From: Pristionchus mayeri
Taxonomy: Eukaryota; Nematoda; Chromadorea; Rhabditida; Neodiplogasteridae
Assembly (NCBI GenBank): GCA_036245805.1
Contig: BTRK01000006.1
Coordinates: 4,319,613-4,383,612 of the forward strand
Reading direction: 5' to 3'
Length of the DNA: 64,000 nt
The notes under the pieces are model-generated. The model had not been told where the DNA came from and made no database searches. It worked only from the letters and a program-made list of their open reading frames with translations. Within the stretch, counting starts at the first letter, position 1. Every line of letters starts with the position of its first letter. This document shows, piece by piece, positions 47,126 through 57,865 of the stretch. A program made the translations under genes and the position numbers.

Positions 47126-48988
47126 TTAGACGATGTACTTCTGGATCTCGTCGTAGAAGGCCAACACCAGAGCGCCGCCAGTGCCTCGGAACACGTTCGA
47201 CAGCGCGCCCTGAAATCGATTGGTTGGACTCGCAATCGAATGGAGCAGTCAACGCACCTTGAACATGGCTCCCATTCCCTCGTTCTTGATGATCTGCACG
47301 GCGCAGTCCAGAGTGTTCTTGTACTTCAGTTCCTGCAACAGAATGAAATTAGAGGAAAGAAATGCTTGTATCCCCAAAGATCATAGACTGTCACCATGCT
47401 AGATGTCAAACCCTTACTTAGCTACAGTACCCCGAAACCTACATTAACCTACAGTAACCTACAGTACCTTGCTTCCAGTCTGCATCATCGCACGGTGTCC
47501 CACGGGTACGAGAGGATGCCCGATCCGACGGTGACCACCTACAAGCAACAAGTGTAAGCTGATTATCCGACTACAGTACCTGGGCGATTCCCCAAGAGGC
47601 GAAGAAGTTGAGCTTCTTGCCATCGGGAGCGAACACCATCTTCGCCGTGTCGAACATTCCGAAGTACGCAGCGCGGTAGATGATGATGCCTGCTTTCGAT
47701 TACAGTATCCCTTCCGTGCATTGTACTATCAATCTTAGCTATCGTACCTGGACGGAGACGAAGAATCCTCTGTACACGCCGATGGGGCCGTCAGCCTTCA
47801 CGGACTTGACCAGGCAGTCAACGAGTCCCTGCATAAGTGAGATCACTACCGTAATCCAGATAGCTACCGTACCTTGTACTCTCTGGTCGCTCCCGAGCCA
47901 ACGTCAGCAGCGAGGCGTGTTCGCGCGTAATCAAGCGGGTAGACGAAGCACAGAGACAAGGCTCCTGCAGAGATCAAAGATCAATATCCGACCCAATATT
48001 GCACGTGATCCTACCTGCGGCTCCTCCGGAAGCGAGGTTGCCAGCGAAGAACTTCCAGAAGTCCTTCTTCTTGTCGAGTCTGCAAGGGACAGAACGTTAG
48101 GTCGCGTTCACAATACAGTTATAAACATCACTAGACTCACCCTGCGACAAACAGGTTCTTGAACATGCCCTTGAATGCGAAGTTGAGAGCTTGCGTGGGG
48201 AAGTAACGGATGACGTTGGCCAGATTTCCTCTGCAAAGTTTAAAGATCATTGCTCAAAGATCAAAGGTCACGAACCGCCAGAGGGCAGCGACTCCCTGCT
48301 CCTTGGGCACACGCACGAGCACATCGACGATTCCCTTGTAACGCTTGTCGGCAGCGATTGTGGCCGAGACGTCTTGGACCTACAATTACAGTATCATTGT
48401 ACCCATACCCACAGTATCCCCAACCTACAGTACCTGAAGGAGCAGCTTGACTCGTTCGATCGGGGCCACGGCAGTCTTCGAGACGGCTGCAGCAGTTCCA
48501 CCAGTGGCCAGATCGAGGAAGAACTTTCTCGAATCGAATCCCTCAAAACAAAATGATTATACCAAGAGCGTGTCATCATCCGTCAATCTCACACCACCCC
48601 CACCCTCCCGTTCGATACCGTACCACGGACCTCCTTCACAGAATTGAACAGTCCCGGGGCCACGTCTACCCCCATGGATTGATACCGTACCAAGGAGGGA
48701 TCCACACACTATCTACTATACATCGGTACCGTACACTAGACCACGTCAAAGCTGCTTTCAGATCCCAGGGCACTTCCATGAAGTGGTGCAGTACCTTCTT
48801 ATCCTTCTTCTTGTCCGAGCCTCCAGCCTGAAAAAGGGAAAATTATGAATTGGAGAGAAGGGTATCCTCCACCTGACCTATCCTACCGCACCCTCCACCA
48901 GACCTTTCCTACCGTACCCTGAGACCCAACGATACCCCCATCCCCAGCGTACCTTTTCGGGAACAGCAACAGCCTTGTCCGCGCCCAT
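47126..48988 (-). CDS. ant-1: Mitochondrial ADP/ATP carrier (adenine nucleotide translocase), frame-damaged copy
   Basis: Exchanges ADP and ATP across the inner mitochondrial membrane. Twelve exons: 48953-48988, 48795-48827, 48434-48541, 48276-48379, 48141-48230, 48015-48079, 47873-47964, 47748-47828, 47580-47689, 47468-47538, 47258-47332 and 47126-47209. Recognisable carrier pieces include [62 protein letters not shown] and [15 protein letters not shown]. The N-terminus carries a Lys-rich leader ([12 protein letters not shown]). Two defects: exon 9 is 110 nt where frame needs 111, and exon 10 is 71 nt where 81 is expected, so the RRRMMM carrier signature is reduced to one Arg plus a frameshift and stop. 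As written the gene cannot make a full carrier. Either it is a pseudogene or the sequence has local deletions. The left neighbour is the palindrome end; upstream is a foldback element. Confidence 0.88.
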
Positions 48989-49105
48989 CGTTCGTCGTCG
49001 TGTAGAGAAATGGAAGTGAGCGGAGAGAGCGAGACGACCGCTTTTATGCGCGCGAGAGGGGCAATAATGGAGTATGCAAATGCGATAATTAAGCGCATGC
49101 TCCCA

Positions 49106-49618
49106 TACAGTGCCGCACGGTCTCCTCCCAGACGAGTGTGGCGCGTTACGGTACGGCGGGTCGCGCAAGATTGCACCACTCCCAGAGACCCTTCAAAGTA
49201 CGTATTTTGCGCTGACTTTTCTGCACTTGGTTCATCTGACAACCACCGATCGGCCTGCGAAGTTTGAGTTTTAAAATATTCAGTTTGAGCTACTGCTCGG
49301 ATTGATCATCTTTGGAGTCCCCCCCCCTTCCCTCCCTCTCATTTCCCTGTGATTCCATTCCTCTTTATTCTGGTTGATGCGCGGTGTCGAAGGCAAATGA
49401 GGGGAGTGGTTGAGAGGGGTTTCCAAAGATGACCCATCTGAACAGTAGCTCAAGCTGAATATTTTAAAACGCAGATTTCGCAGATCGATCGGTAATTGTC
49501 AGAATAATCCACATCTCAAAATTCATCAAAAATACCCACTTTGAAGGGTCTCTGTGAGTGTGACCTAATGAGGCCCGCCGCACAGCGGCCGTCTCGGAGG
49601 AGACCGCGCGGTACTGTA
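49106..49618. mobile_element. Foldback MITE upstream of the carrier gene
   Basis: A 513-bp imperfect palindrome. The left half (CAGTGCCGCACGGTCTCC) and the right half (GGAGACCGCGCGGTACTG) are reverse complements, with further matches such as CAGAGACCCTTCAAAGT at 49184-49200. TA flanks at both ends suggest a Tc1/mariner-type element. No transposase. It lies 118 bp upstream of the carrier start, inside any promoter. Confidence 0.75.
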
Positions 49619-50059
49619 TGTAAGAAATTTGTTATTTAGAGATAGGATGGTCTTCGTGAATGAGGTGGTAGGATCGGTAAATCCATCGAGTCCTGTCGTT
49701 GAACCTGTGGTGCATTGGGAAGTTCGTTTCCTGATTGTGGTTGACGGTGTAGTCGTTTCGATGATTTCCAGTGTGAAAATATTCATCCCTGTGAGAATTT
49801 CAAAGATATTGCGAACCACAACCAAAATACACATCGATCACGATGTTCTAGATCTAAAGCTGTCATTTTTGAGAAAGTTTCTATGCATAAGATAGGATTG
49901 GTGTAAACTGCAGCCCACTTCGACGAAATGAGGGTACAGGGAAGCAATTGTTTATTGATCATCTATGTTTCTGAAAATAATTTGCACCATAATGAATAAG
50001 AAAATGAAAAATGTTGTGGCACTTTGACGCATCTATGATTAAATGAGAAGCTGTGCCCT
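49619..50059. other. Unassigned spacer
   Basis: Between the foldback element and the lectin stop codon. Weak open frames on both strands (49629-49895 plus, 49565-49834 minus) overlap each other and have no recognisable motif. One Thr-rich minus frame could be read as mucin-like, but I do not call it. Confidence 0.4.
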
Positions 50060-52470
50060 CTATGCTTCAGGATCTACTCCTGTGTAGGACACCTGCAAGA
50101 AAAATTACAACCAATTATAGTATTGTCATACATACTGTGAATCCTCGGACGTTCACAGCTCCATTCGGCACCCACTTGATGCGCATAGAGTTCGAACTCG
50201 ACGTGTACGTTTTTTTCGCTAGATCATCGGTAGTACCGGTGAGACTGAAGGTACAGAAAAAAATGATTTTAACTAAAATAAAAAAAAACTAATAATTTCA
50301 TTCTACCGTTATCGGCCAAAAAATAAAAACAACCGAAACTATGTAATTCCCAGTCGCGCGTTTACATAAATTGGCATGATTAAAAATCGGGAAATCGTAA
50401 AATAACAAAAAAATGAAATTATGCAAACACCCAATTTTTTTTGATGATAACCTTAAAGGAGTGCTCCGGGGAATGAATGTTAGGGAGTCCCACGACGAAA
50501 ATTCTGCGCTCTCAATGGGAAACTGTAGCGAATTCAGCCCAATAAAGAGGCGATTGTGAAGTACAGCAAGTGAAACATAAATGACTTATTCACAACCCTG
50601 CGCTATCAATGAACTTTGCGCGTATGAAAATAGCCTCAGAGTCATCTGTGGAACTTCGGATGAACTGATTTCTGATCGGGTTAGTGACCTCTACAATATC
50701 CACACTGTCACCATGGGTGACTGAACATTCCCCGGAGCTCCCCTTTAAAGCCTACTTGGCGATGATGTTCGATCCGATAAAACCATCAAGAATTTCGAGG
50801 TAATCGCAGCAAATGTTTGCTTCAAGGAACGACACCTGTATATTTATTTTAATTAAATAAATCATGTCTTTAATCATAACCGTCAGCTCCACGAGTTTGC
50901 CTTTCTCAACTAGCAGTGTATTTTCGCAAGGGATGTTAGGATGCGGATAGCCTGGTGGATGGATCTGAAACAGATAGTTTATGCATATTTTCAAGTGGTC
51001 AAATCAAACCGGCATGTCTGGCTGAATATCATCGTCTGTGCACTCGCTAGAGGTAGTGACAACTAAATTAAAAAATTTCAAAGAAATCGATAAAGTTAAA
51101 ATACCGTCTCTTCTACATGAAAAAGAAAATGATGGTGTCTTCGCAATCAATGTTCACCTAAAAATGTATTAGACTTAGTGTTTTAACATTACAGTAACCC
51201 AGGGTCCAACTGGGTTATCCGTGTCCATCGCCCCACATTCCAGCTCTTGGTCCGATATCGGAAAATCTGAATATTATATTTATATACGATAGACGATGGA
51301 CTAATAGACGATGGGGTGGCAGAGACCGCCCTTGCGTGTAAAAATGCCTAACACCTTTACCTTTACCTTTTACTTTACCTTAACAAAGAAATTCCCAAAT
51401 TCTCACTCGAGGGGAAGTTCGTGTATGGCGGATTAGACTTATCAGCCAATTCAGGTGGATAAACAACAGTATCGTTGTCGATCCATCGCCACGTTGCTGG
51501 GTGGACAATTGGCTCCTCTGTTGAACCGCCAGATGGATCAGGAATTGTTTGATACGGCTCTCGTAATTTTAATCCTACAAAGTGTCTTCGAAAAATTGTT
51601 CCATTGCCAAATACTAACCGATATGCATTCCGTCGATTGCATTATTTGCTACGGCTATGTTGCGGAAGAATTCGTTCTCCTGAATTAGTAAAAGAGAGTA
51701 ACAACAGCAGGGCCTGAGGCTGGCCACGTGATGTGTGCATAAGTTGATATTTGTGTTCAATATGTTTTTTTTTCAAAATCTAGATATGAAGGGTCAAAAT
51801 AGTCATTGGGGTTCATCTGTTGAAAGTGAGTCTCAATATTGTCATTGAATCACGCTACAGAGCCAATACAGGTTTGCACTTTTCCTTGGCTCCCTCAAAT
51901 GAAATTTCGCATTTATAAGTGCCCCAATTCGTTGAGCAGTTTAGAAGGACAGGACATAGGACATATCAACGTGATTTGAAAGTGATTAAGAGTAGATGGG
52001 CAAAGTAATAACTCCAAAATGAAGTGTACACAATGCGACTTTGGGGGAGTCTCGGACTTGCCTCAGGCTGCCCAAAACTCATTTGAAAAATTTAACTCTA
52101 TTCCCATCGTCAGATCGATTCTCTGGTGAGAGGAGTAATATAAATATTTTGTACATGTAAAAATTTGCATTGCCTGTAATATTAAACTACTTTATTTAAT
52201 ATAAAACAAACCTTTTTGCTCCAGATACTAGTTAACAATGCATCCTCACTTTTACATATAAGTTCTGCACATCCCCAATTTCTGTTGGTGTTGTGAAACT
52301 CAATAAGGATTATTCGCACAGAAGATTGGAAATCGAAGAACCTTGTAGCAGGGGGTGTTCCTGGTTCAAAATCATTCATTTTATCGTAATCCATGTATAC
52401 ATCATCGCCAAGGATTTGAGGAGACGTGGCACACATGACAGTGTATGCATAGTCGGTTTGATCCGTCGCT
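50060..52470 (-). CDS. C-type lectin / CUB secreted protein, frame-damaged, start uncertain
   Basis: Exons with consistent phase: 51619-51679, 51407-51574, 51193-51266, 51105-51157, 51010-51062, 50881-50964, 50756-50835, 50136-50244 and 50060-50092. The first four give a C-type lectin fold: ENEFFRNIAVANNAIDG, TWRWIDNDT, ECGAMDTDNPVGPW and NIDCEDTIIFFF/CRRD. A Ser/Thr linker leads to a CUB domain (IHPPGYPHPNIPC, CCDYLEILDG, NSMRIKWVPNGAVNVRGF) and the stop. Upstream, 51870-51945 reads like the lectin N-terminus (NWGTYKCEISFEGAKEKC). 52182-52436 holds another Cys-containing stretch that may be a first domain. The lectin's last Cys is one base out of frame in 51105-51157. Nematodes have many secreted lectin/CUB proteins, often linked to defence; that role here is inference. 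Confidence 0.65.
50453..50748. mobile_element. TTAA-flanked MITE in a lectin-gene intron
   Basis: 296 bp from TTAAAGGAGTGCTCCGGGGA to its near complement ending CCGGAGCTCCCCTTTAA, with TTAA at both ends. TTAA target sites are typical of piggyBac-type elements. A second copy is at 57331-57611. It sits in the intron between two CUB-coding exons. Confidence 0.75.
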
Positions 52471-53264
52471 GCATAATACCTATAAATTCATAAGTATTAG
52501 GTTGTTCGGAAAGTTTCTTTCTTTTTTCATGCATGGGCTCTATGAGTGACTATCTGAGAGAACCGAGCAATTTCACCTATAGGCCGTACAGCGAAAAATA
52601 ATGTGATGATTTTAAGATGCCCCTGGGGGTAACTTTTCACGTAGAGTTCGAAAATCAACCTTAGGAAGCCGTTTCTCTGACCCCTCATTTACTGTGGCGC
52701 GCCTTAACGCTGAGGTCGGTTTATGTAAATCGTGAACGGCTGGTCCAAACCCCATATATAGATAGTAATTCTGAAAGATCTCGACGAGATAAGCATTTTT
52801 ACTGTTAGACATGAAACGCTACCTCATCTGGGAAAAAACTTATCGACATTTCAATTTTCAAATTGGTCGTCCTAAAAAGTTACAAGCGAGGCGCACTTTT
52901 AAATATGTTCATTAAATTCCTCGTGTAAAGTTACCGCTAGACGCAAATTTCGGCGCAAAATAAGGAGCACCCAAGGGGTTTCCCAAATAGCGGAAAAGGG
53001 CTCAATTGTTAGGAATTTCAGGTTTTTCGTTTCTATCGTCACCATTTTCGCCATTTCGAAGCAGAGTTGACAAAAAAAATGTTTAAAGATTGGGGAATGT
53101 GAATTATAATTGAAAAATCCGTGTTTGAATCGTTCGAAAAATATCGGTTTTCGAATTCTCGATTTTGCTCAAATTTGGGCATCTGAAAGTGGGGATTTTT
53201 GAAAATATGAAGGTACTCATTATGCATGAAGTAAAGAATACTTCCGCGTAAATAAGATTATGTA
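52471..53264. other. Spacer with possible transposon relic
   Basis: TTAGGTTGTTCGGAAAGTTT at 52498-52517 resembles a mariner terminal repeat, but no partner end or transposase was found nearby. The rest is AT-rich with no gene I can support; the frame at 52612-52812 has no motif. Confidence 0.35.
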
Positions 53265-54520
53265 TTAGGTTGGTCGATAATGAATGCAAGATTTTTTTGT
53301 TCATAACATTTTTATTTATAATTCAACAACACACAACAATCAATCAACAATATAATCACCATTGTACTGCACAACATTGGTCCACCTATTGGGCAGGTCA
53401 TTGATGCCGTTCTCCCAGAAGAACGATGGCTGGGACTCGAAGAAGTTGGCGACATCGGTTTTCAGGTGGTCAAAGTCCGCGAAGGTTTTGTTGCGTAGGA
53501 ACAACTTGAGGGCCCGGAACAAGTGGTAGTCAGAGGGTGCCAAGTCAGGAGAATATGGCGGGTGGGGTACGGTTTCCCAGTTCAGTTCGGCAAGCTTGGA
53601 CTGAGTTAACTTTGCTGTATGAGGTCGAGCGTTGTCATGAAGCAGGTATACTGTAGTTCGTCTCCGACGCTTCTGTTTCATCGCAGCGGCCAGATTGTCC
53701 AGTTGAGTACTGTAGAGGATAGAACTGACTGTTTTCCCTTGAGTGAGCAGGTCATAGTACAGCATCCCTTGCGCATCCCAGAAGCAGCACAGAAGAATCT
53801 TCTTTGGATGGGGGTCGGCTTTGGGTTGCGTTGGCGGCTCTTCTCCTCGGGGGATCCAGACAGCGTGACGGGTACTGTTATCGTAGAGGATCCAACTTTC
53901 ATCTCCAGTCACGAGGTCTTCTAGAAGCTCCTTCCTGTGGGGGCGAAGGAGGAGAGATTGGCAGATGCTTGTACGGGTCATCCTCTGGCCATCGGTGAGT
54001 TGGTGGGGCACCCATCTGGATAGAACTTTGTGGTAGCCAAGCGTTTTGAGGTGGTTGACAACAGTACTATGGACGCACCCAAGTGTGGTCGCCAGTTCAC
54101 GGGTGCTTGATTCCGGCTTCTCCCTTATGGCACGGAGTAATTCAGAATCATCGGTGGTGATTGGGGGACCAGTGGAGTGTCCGCGTTCGAGATTCGTCTC
54201 TCCTTCCTCAAAGCGATTGAACCATCGGTGTACTGTGCTGTAGGTAGTCACATCCTTCTTGAATGCTCCGTTGATGTTAGCAGTGGTCTTGCTCGCGTTG
54301 GCTCCGCGCAGCCATTCGTAATAGTACAAGACGTGAAGTTGGTCTTCGGTAATGTCGGTCATAGTTTATTCTACCTTGAAGCGGCCGCTTTTATATATCT
54401 TTAGGGGAGTACCTCCGAGAACACTCTAGAACATTCTAGAGTTGGGAAATTGCCAACCTGCAAAAAAGCGGGAAAATTAAATTTTTTAAAAAATCTTGTA
54501 TTCATTATCGACCAACCTAA
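53265..54520 (-). mobile_element. Complete mariner transposon
   Basis: 1256 bp, bounded by inverted repeats TTAGGTTGGTCGATAATGAA (53265) and the complement ending CGACCAACCTAA (54520), each flanked by TA. It contains one full-length transposase frame. Both ends and the coding frame are intact, so it could be active or recently so. Confidence 0.96.
53340..54362 (-). CDS. Mariner transposase, DD34D, intact
   Basis: 340 residues, uninterrupted, from the ATG at 54362 to the TAG at 53340. The N-terminal half contains helix-turn-helix DNA-binding segments (around residues 5-110, including ATTLGCVHSTVVNHLKTLGY). The catalytic domain has the first Asp in VTGDESWILYDN, the second in LLHDNARPHT and the third in PPYSPDLAPSDYHLF. 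I count 34 residues between the second and third Asp, which is the mariner DD34D signature. Cut-and-paste transposition at TA sites follows from the family. The length is close to the usual ~345 residues. It does not overlap any host exon. Confidence 0.97.
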   Translation of the reverse strand: MTDITEDQLHVLYYYEWLRGANASKTTANINGAFKKDVTTYSTVHRWFNRFEEGETNLERGHSTGPPITTDDSELLRAIREKPESSTRELATTLGCVHSTVVNHLKTLGYHKVLSRWVPHQLTDGQRMTRTSICQSLLLRPHRKELLEDLVTGDESWILYDNSTRHAVWIPRGEEPPTQPKADPHPKKILLCCFWDAQGMLYYDLLTQGKTVSSILYSTQLDNLAAAMKQKRRRRTTVYLLHDNARPHTAKLTQSKLAELNWETVPHPPYSPDLAPSDYHLFRALKLFLRNKTFADFDHLKTDVANFFESQPSFFWENGINDLPNRWTNVVQYNGDYIVD

Positions 54521-54894
54521 TATATATAAGCTTCTGTGCGCACTTCTATTTTGGGGTTTTTGACATTGAACATTGGAAAAATGGTACTATTGACCAAAAA
54601 TTTACGATTGAAATCGACTGAAATCAAGTAAATTCGGTGATTTCAAACCACATTTCAATTTAAAAGTTGGAAATTTATGTTGATAAATTTCCAACTTTCA
54701 AATTTCCAACTTTTGATGTCCATGGTGATTTTTTAAATATTTTGTTCCGATAATTTTTTTTTAGAGTTGACATTCACTAATCAAATATGAATACTAATAG
54801 AGTGTTAACAGTCGTTCCTCAATCTGCAATTATCCTATGATTCTGGTCGATTCTTCATGATCCTGGACACGGCTTCTCCTAAGGATTTATATAA
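54521..54894. other. AT-rich spacer with a short hairpin
   Basis: No gene seen. A short inverted repeat around 54662-54697 (AAAGTTGGAAATTTAT and its complement) is the only structure. A phrase near 54768 (AGAGTTGACATTCACTAA) recurs in altered form near 58394. Confidence 0.5.
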
Positions 54895-56170
54895 AAAAGG
54901 TTAAGTTTGGCATGAGTTGTGATCCGCCAAAGTTTAGAATTTTCGTCCTTTGTAAAGGTCGATGCTTTTGACCTTAAATTCCGACCTTAGATGTGAGACA
55001 AAGATGCAACACATTTCATCCAAAAAAAAATTATAGCATCTTGATTCATTTTGTCAAACAATTTCATGTTATGTTTCGATGATAATATAATGAGAAAGGA
55101 CATTCGATTCAATCAATGTTTATTTCCCCATGCAGCACGTACAATAACGATATGTAATACACATCAATCATTCATTAAGCTTACGATCAGAGATTAACTT
55201 TCCTTAACATTGCCTGTACTTTTGGATTGATATGGTTAGATAATATAAATTATATCGAAATTTATAGAATGCCTGATCTAAAAAAAACGAGATGATATTC
55301 TGTGTGTGTGTCTCTCTCCCTCTCTTCTTTATGTGTGTTTTCTCGCCGATCTCTCGGTTAGCTTGCATAATGAAAATAGTCTTAAGGAGCCATCACTTTC
55401 ATTTTCAGTGTAATTACATTTATTCGTTAGTGTGTGCTCCTTACTCAAGGAAGATCAGATACCTGGGGTAGCTTCGTTTTAACGACAACTTGAAATGTAA
55501 AACAACCACAACGAAAACTAACCAGATGCACCTAGAACTAAGAACTAAACTAGAATAAGGACAACGGAATGCTGGTTATTTTCTTTAATTTATATATTTA
55601 ATGTTATTTTGGTATCTGGTCTCATCCTGCTGCATACTGAGAATGATGAAAATGTAACGAGAAATGAACATCATGAAACTCAACTGATCCTGATATTTTT
55701 TTTAGAAAAATAAACCACGAATCGCAATCAATGAGGCGAACGTAAGGTGTGAGAATCGTTAAGAATTTTTCAAACCAGTGTGCTCTAGATGATATAGGGG
55801 AAATCGACAGAGGATAAACCCCGAAACTTAGTCATATCAAATATCAGTTAGAGTACGACAACGAGTCAAAAAAATGAGCCGAAAGTTAGTTGGGGGGAGG
55901 CCGGCTTATAAATAATTTTCTCATTTTACGAAGCATTGACAGATAGATGTATCACACGTGTCGCGGAAGAATCGAATAAAATCGAGATCGGGTTGGCACA
56001 TTTTCTGAGCCATGTTTCTGTGAATAGTTTTGATAACCCATTGGCTCCCTAACAAAATATAGTTAAGGTTTGTCTCACATCTTCGAATGTAAGGTCCGGC
56101 TAAAATTTCAACTTTTCCAAAGGCAGAAATTCAAAACTTGGCTTATCACAACTCATGCCAAAATTAACAT
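54895..56170. mobile_element. Probable old transposon with diverged inverted ends
   Basis: TTTGGCATGAGTTGTGAT near 54906, with following text through GATGTGAGACAAA near 55003, reappears inverted at about 56068-56170 (GTTTGTCTCACATCTTCG through ATCACAACTCATGCCAAAAT). The match is broken by many changes. The interior holds one copy of a separate ~300-bp repeat and no coding sequence I recognise. Confidence 0.5.
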
Positions 56171-56990
56171 TTTTTTACAAATCCTTTGACGAAGCGATTA
56201 TTTTACAAATTAAATAATGTCTGATCTCAGAAACGATACGACATTCAGTGTCTCTCTCTCTTAATTACGTGTTCCCTCGCCGATCTCTCCGTGAGCTTGC
56301 ATAATGAAAATAGTCTTAGGGAGCCATCACTTACATTTCCAGTGTAATTACATTTATTCGTTAGTGTGTGCTCCTTACTCAAGGAAGATCAGATACCTGG
56401 GGTGGCTTCGTTTTGACGACAACTTGCAATGTACAACAACCGCCAGGAAAACTAACCAGAAGCACCTCGAATTAAGAATTAAACTAGAATAAGGACAAGC
56501 CATTCCTCACAACCTTACTAGACGAGCGCTCTCACAGGATAATCCCAGTTTTGTTTTAATGAGCATATTCCAGCTCATAGACTAATGGTTACAAAATGAA
56601 AGCAATACGTCTGATCGCAAAAACGAGATGATATTCTCTGTGTGTGTGTCTCTCCCTCTCTTCTTTATGTGTGTTTTCTCGCCGATCTCTCCGTGAGCTT
56701 GCATAATGAAAATAGTCTTAGGAAGCCATCACTTTCATTTTCAGTGTAATTACATTTATTCGTTAGTGTGTGCTCCTTACTCAAGGCAAGACCAGTTACG
56801 GCTTCTTTTGGACAACAACTTGAAATGCAAAGCCACCTCGACGAGAACTAACTAGAAGAACCTCGAACTAAGAACTAAACTAGGATAAGGACAAGCCATT
56901 CCTCACAACCTTACTGGACGAGCGCTCTCACAGGAAAATGCCAGTTTTGTTTTAATGTTCATATTCCAGTTCGTAGACTTATGAATATGA
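55268..56990 (+). repeat. Three copies of a ~300-390 bp repeat
   Basis: The phrase GCATAATGAAAATAGTCTTA followed by CAGTGTAATTACATTTATTC occurs near 55366, 56297 and 56702. The last two belong to a ~390-bp tandem duplication (56218-56600 and 56608-56990) that also shares GACGAGCGCTCTCACAGGA. The first is a partial copy at 55268-55575 within the older element. No stable reading frame. Confidence 0.75.
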
Positions 56991-57330
56991 TCAATCAATC
57001 AATCAATTTATCAAATCAGGCAGTGTGCTCAGATGAGGATTTGTCTATATTCTGCATAGGGTGCACTCCACCAATGTGCGCCAATGGCTCGACTAAGGTC
57101 GTCTCTCCAGCGTACGCGTGGCTTCCCTGGGGGGCGGCTCCTGTTGCAGGGACTCCAGACCGTAGCAGCGCGGCTCCACTGCTCCAGGCTCCACTCATTT
57201 GCCTAATTTTGAGTGCCCACCGTGCTTTCCTTTTCAACCCCTCCCCGTCTCTTAGCTTGGTGATCCGGCCTAATTTTCATCAGTCTTAACATCAGTTTCT
57301 ATATTTGCACAAGTTACTCTTTAACCAATG
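56991..57330. other. Unassigned spacer
   Basis: Contains a (AATC)n run at 56989-57005 and a GC-richer block at 57060-57260 with a 102-codon plus frame. I cannot match that frame to any family, and its composition does not convince me that it is coding. Confidence 0.4.
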
Positions 57331-57611
57331 TTAAAGGAGTGATCCGGGGAATAATCAGCCACCCATAGCGATAGAGTGGACATTGTAGAGGACACTCGTC
57401 CGATCAGAAATCACTTTATTTCCACAGACGTCTCTAAGGCTATTTACATACGCGCAAAATTCATAGAGGGTAGTGGCTTGTTCGTTTATGTTTCACTCGC
57501 TCTTCTTATGTATCGCGTCTTTCTTGCGATAAATTTGTTACAGTTTCCAATTGAGGGCGAAATTTTCGTGGTGGGACTCCCTAACATGCATTCCCTGGAG
57601 CACTCCTTTAA
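57331..57611. mobile_element. TTAA-flanked MITE, second copy
   Basis: 281 bp with ends TTAAAGGAGTGATCCGGGGA and GGAGCACTCCTTTAA, TTAA at both borders. It is related to 50453-50748 at the ends and in parts of the interior (for example the GATCAGAAATCA region inverted). Confidence 0.72.
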
Positions 57612-57865
57612 ATAATTATAAAACAATAGCCCTGTATACTCACTAGTGATGAGCACGAGTGATTTTTCCATTTCTCCGTGTTATTTAAATTGTATTTATC
57701 GATTAACCCTTTGTAATCACATATCATTATCTTTTAAACTATTTTATTGGCAGTGAGATTCGTTCGCTGAGATGAGAAGTGGGGAAATGGCTGAAAATAA
57801 TGAAAAATGAGAGGAATGAAAGACCAAAGATCAAACCTTGAAATATTGGTCGATGTCTGGTTGAA
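57612..57865. other. 3' flank of the peroxidasin-like gene
   Basis: AT-rich sequence after the peroxidase stop codon at 57866, presumably its 3' untranslated region. No other feature. Confidence 0.4.

Larger units (their letters stand above)
32682..47469. repeat. Right arm of the giant interrupted palindrome
   Basis: The near-identical reverse complement of 18196-32092, longer by about 890 bp because of the duplication at 39931-40820. It ends at the splice donor of carrier exon 10, beyond which the carrier gene continues uninterrupted only on this side. The right flank is therefore the original context and the left end is the novel junction. Confidence 0.97.

Noticed and set aside
18196..47469. 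Terminal inverted repeats of one giant transposon or Maverick-like element
   Set aside because: The arms are full of ordinary intron-containing genes, the centre has only 589 bp, and no polymerase, integrase or capsid gene is present.
49565..49895. Opposed ~88-codon frames, one Thr-rich
   Set aside because: They overlap on opposite strands, partly inside a foldback element, with no motif or splice context.
52612..52812. 66-codon minus frame near the mariner-like end
   Set aside because: No similarity to transposase motifs and no splice context; probably chance.
56981..57289. 102-codon plus frame as a retroelement remnant
   Set aside because: No reverse transcriptase, gag-type knuckle or other motif could be seen; composition alone is not enough.
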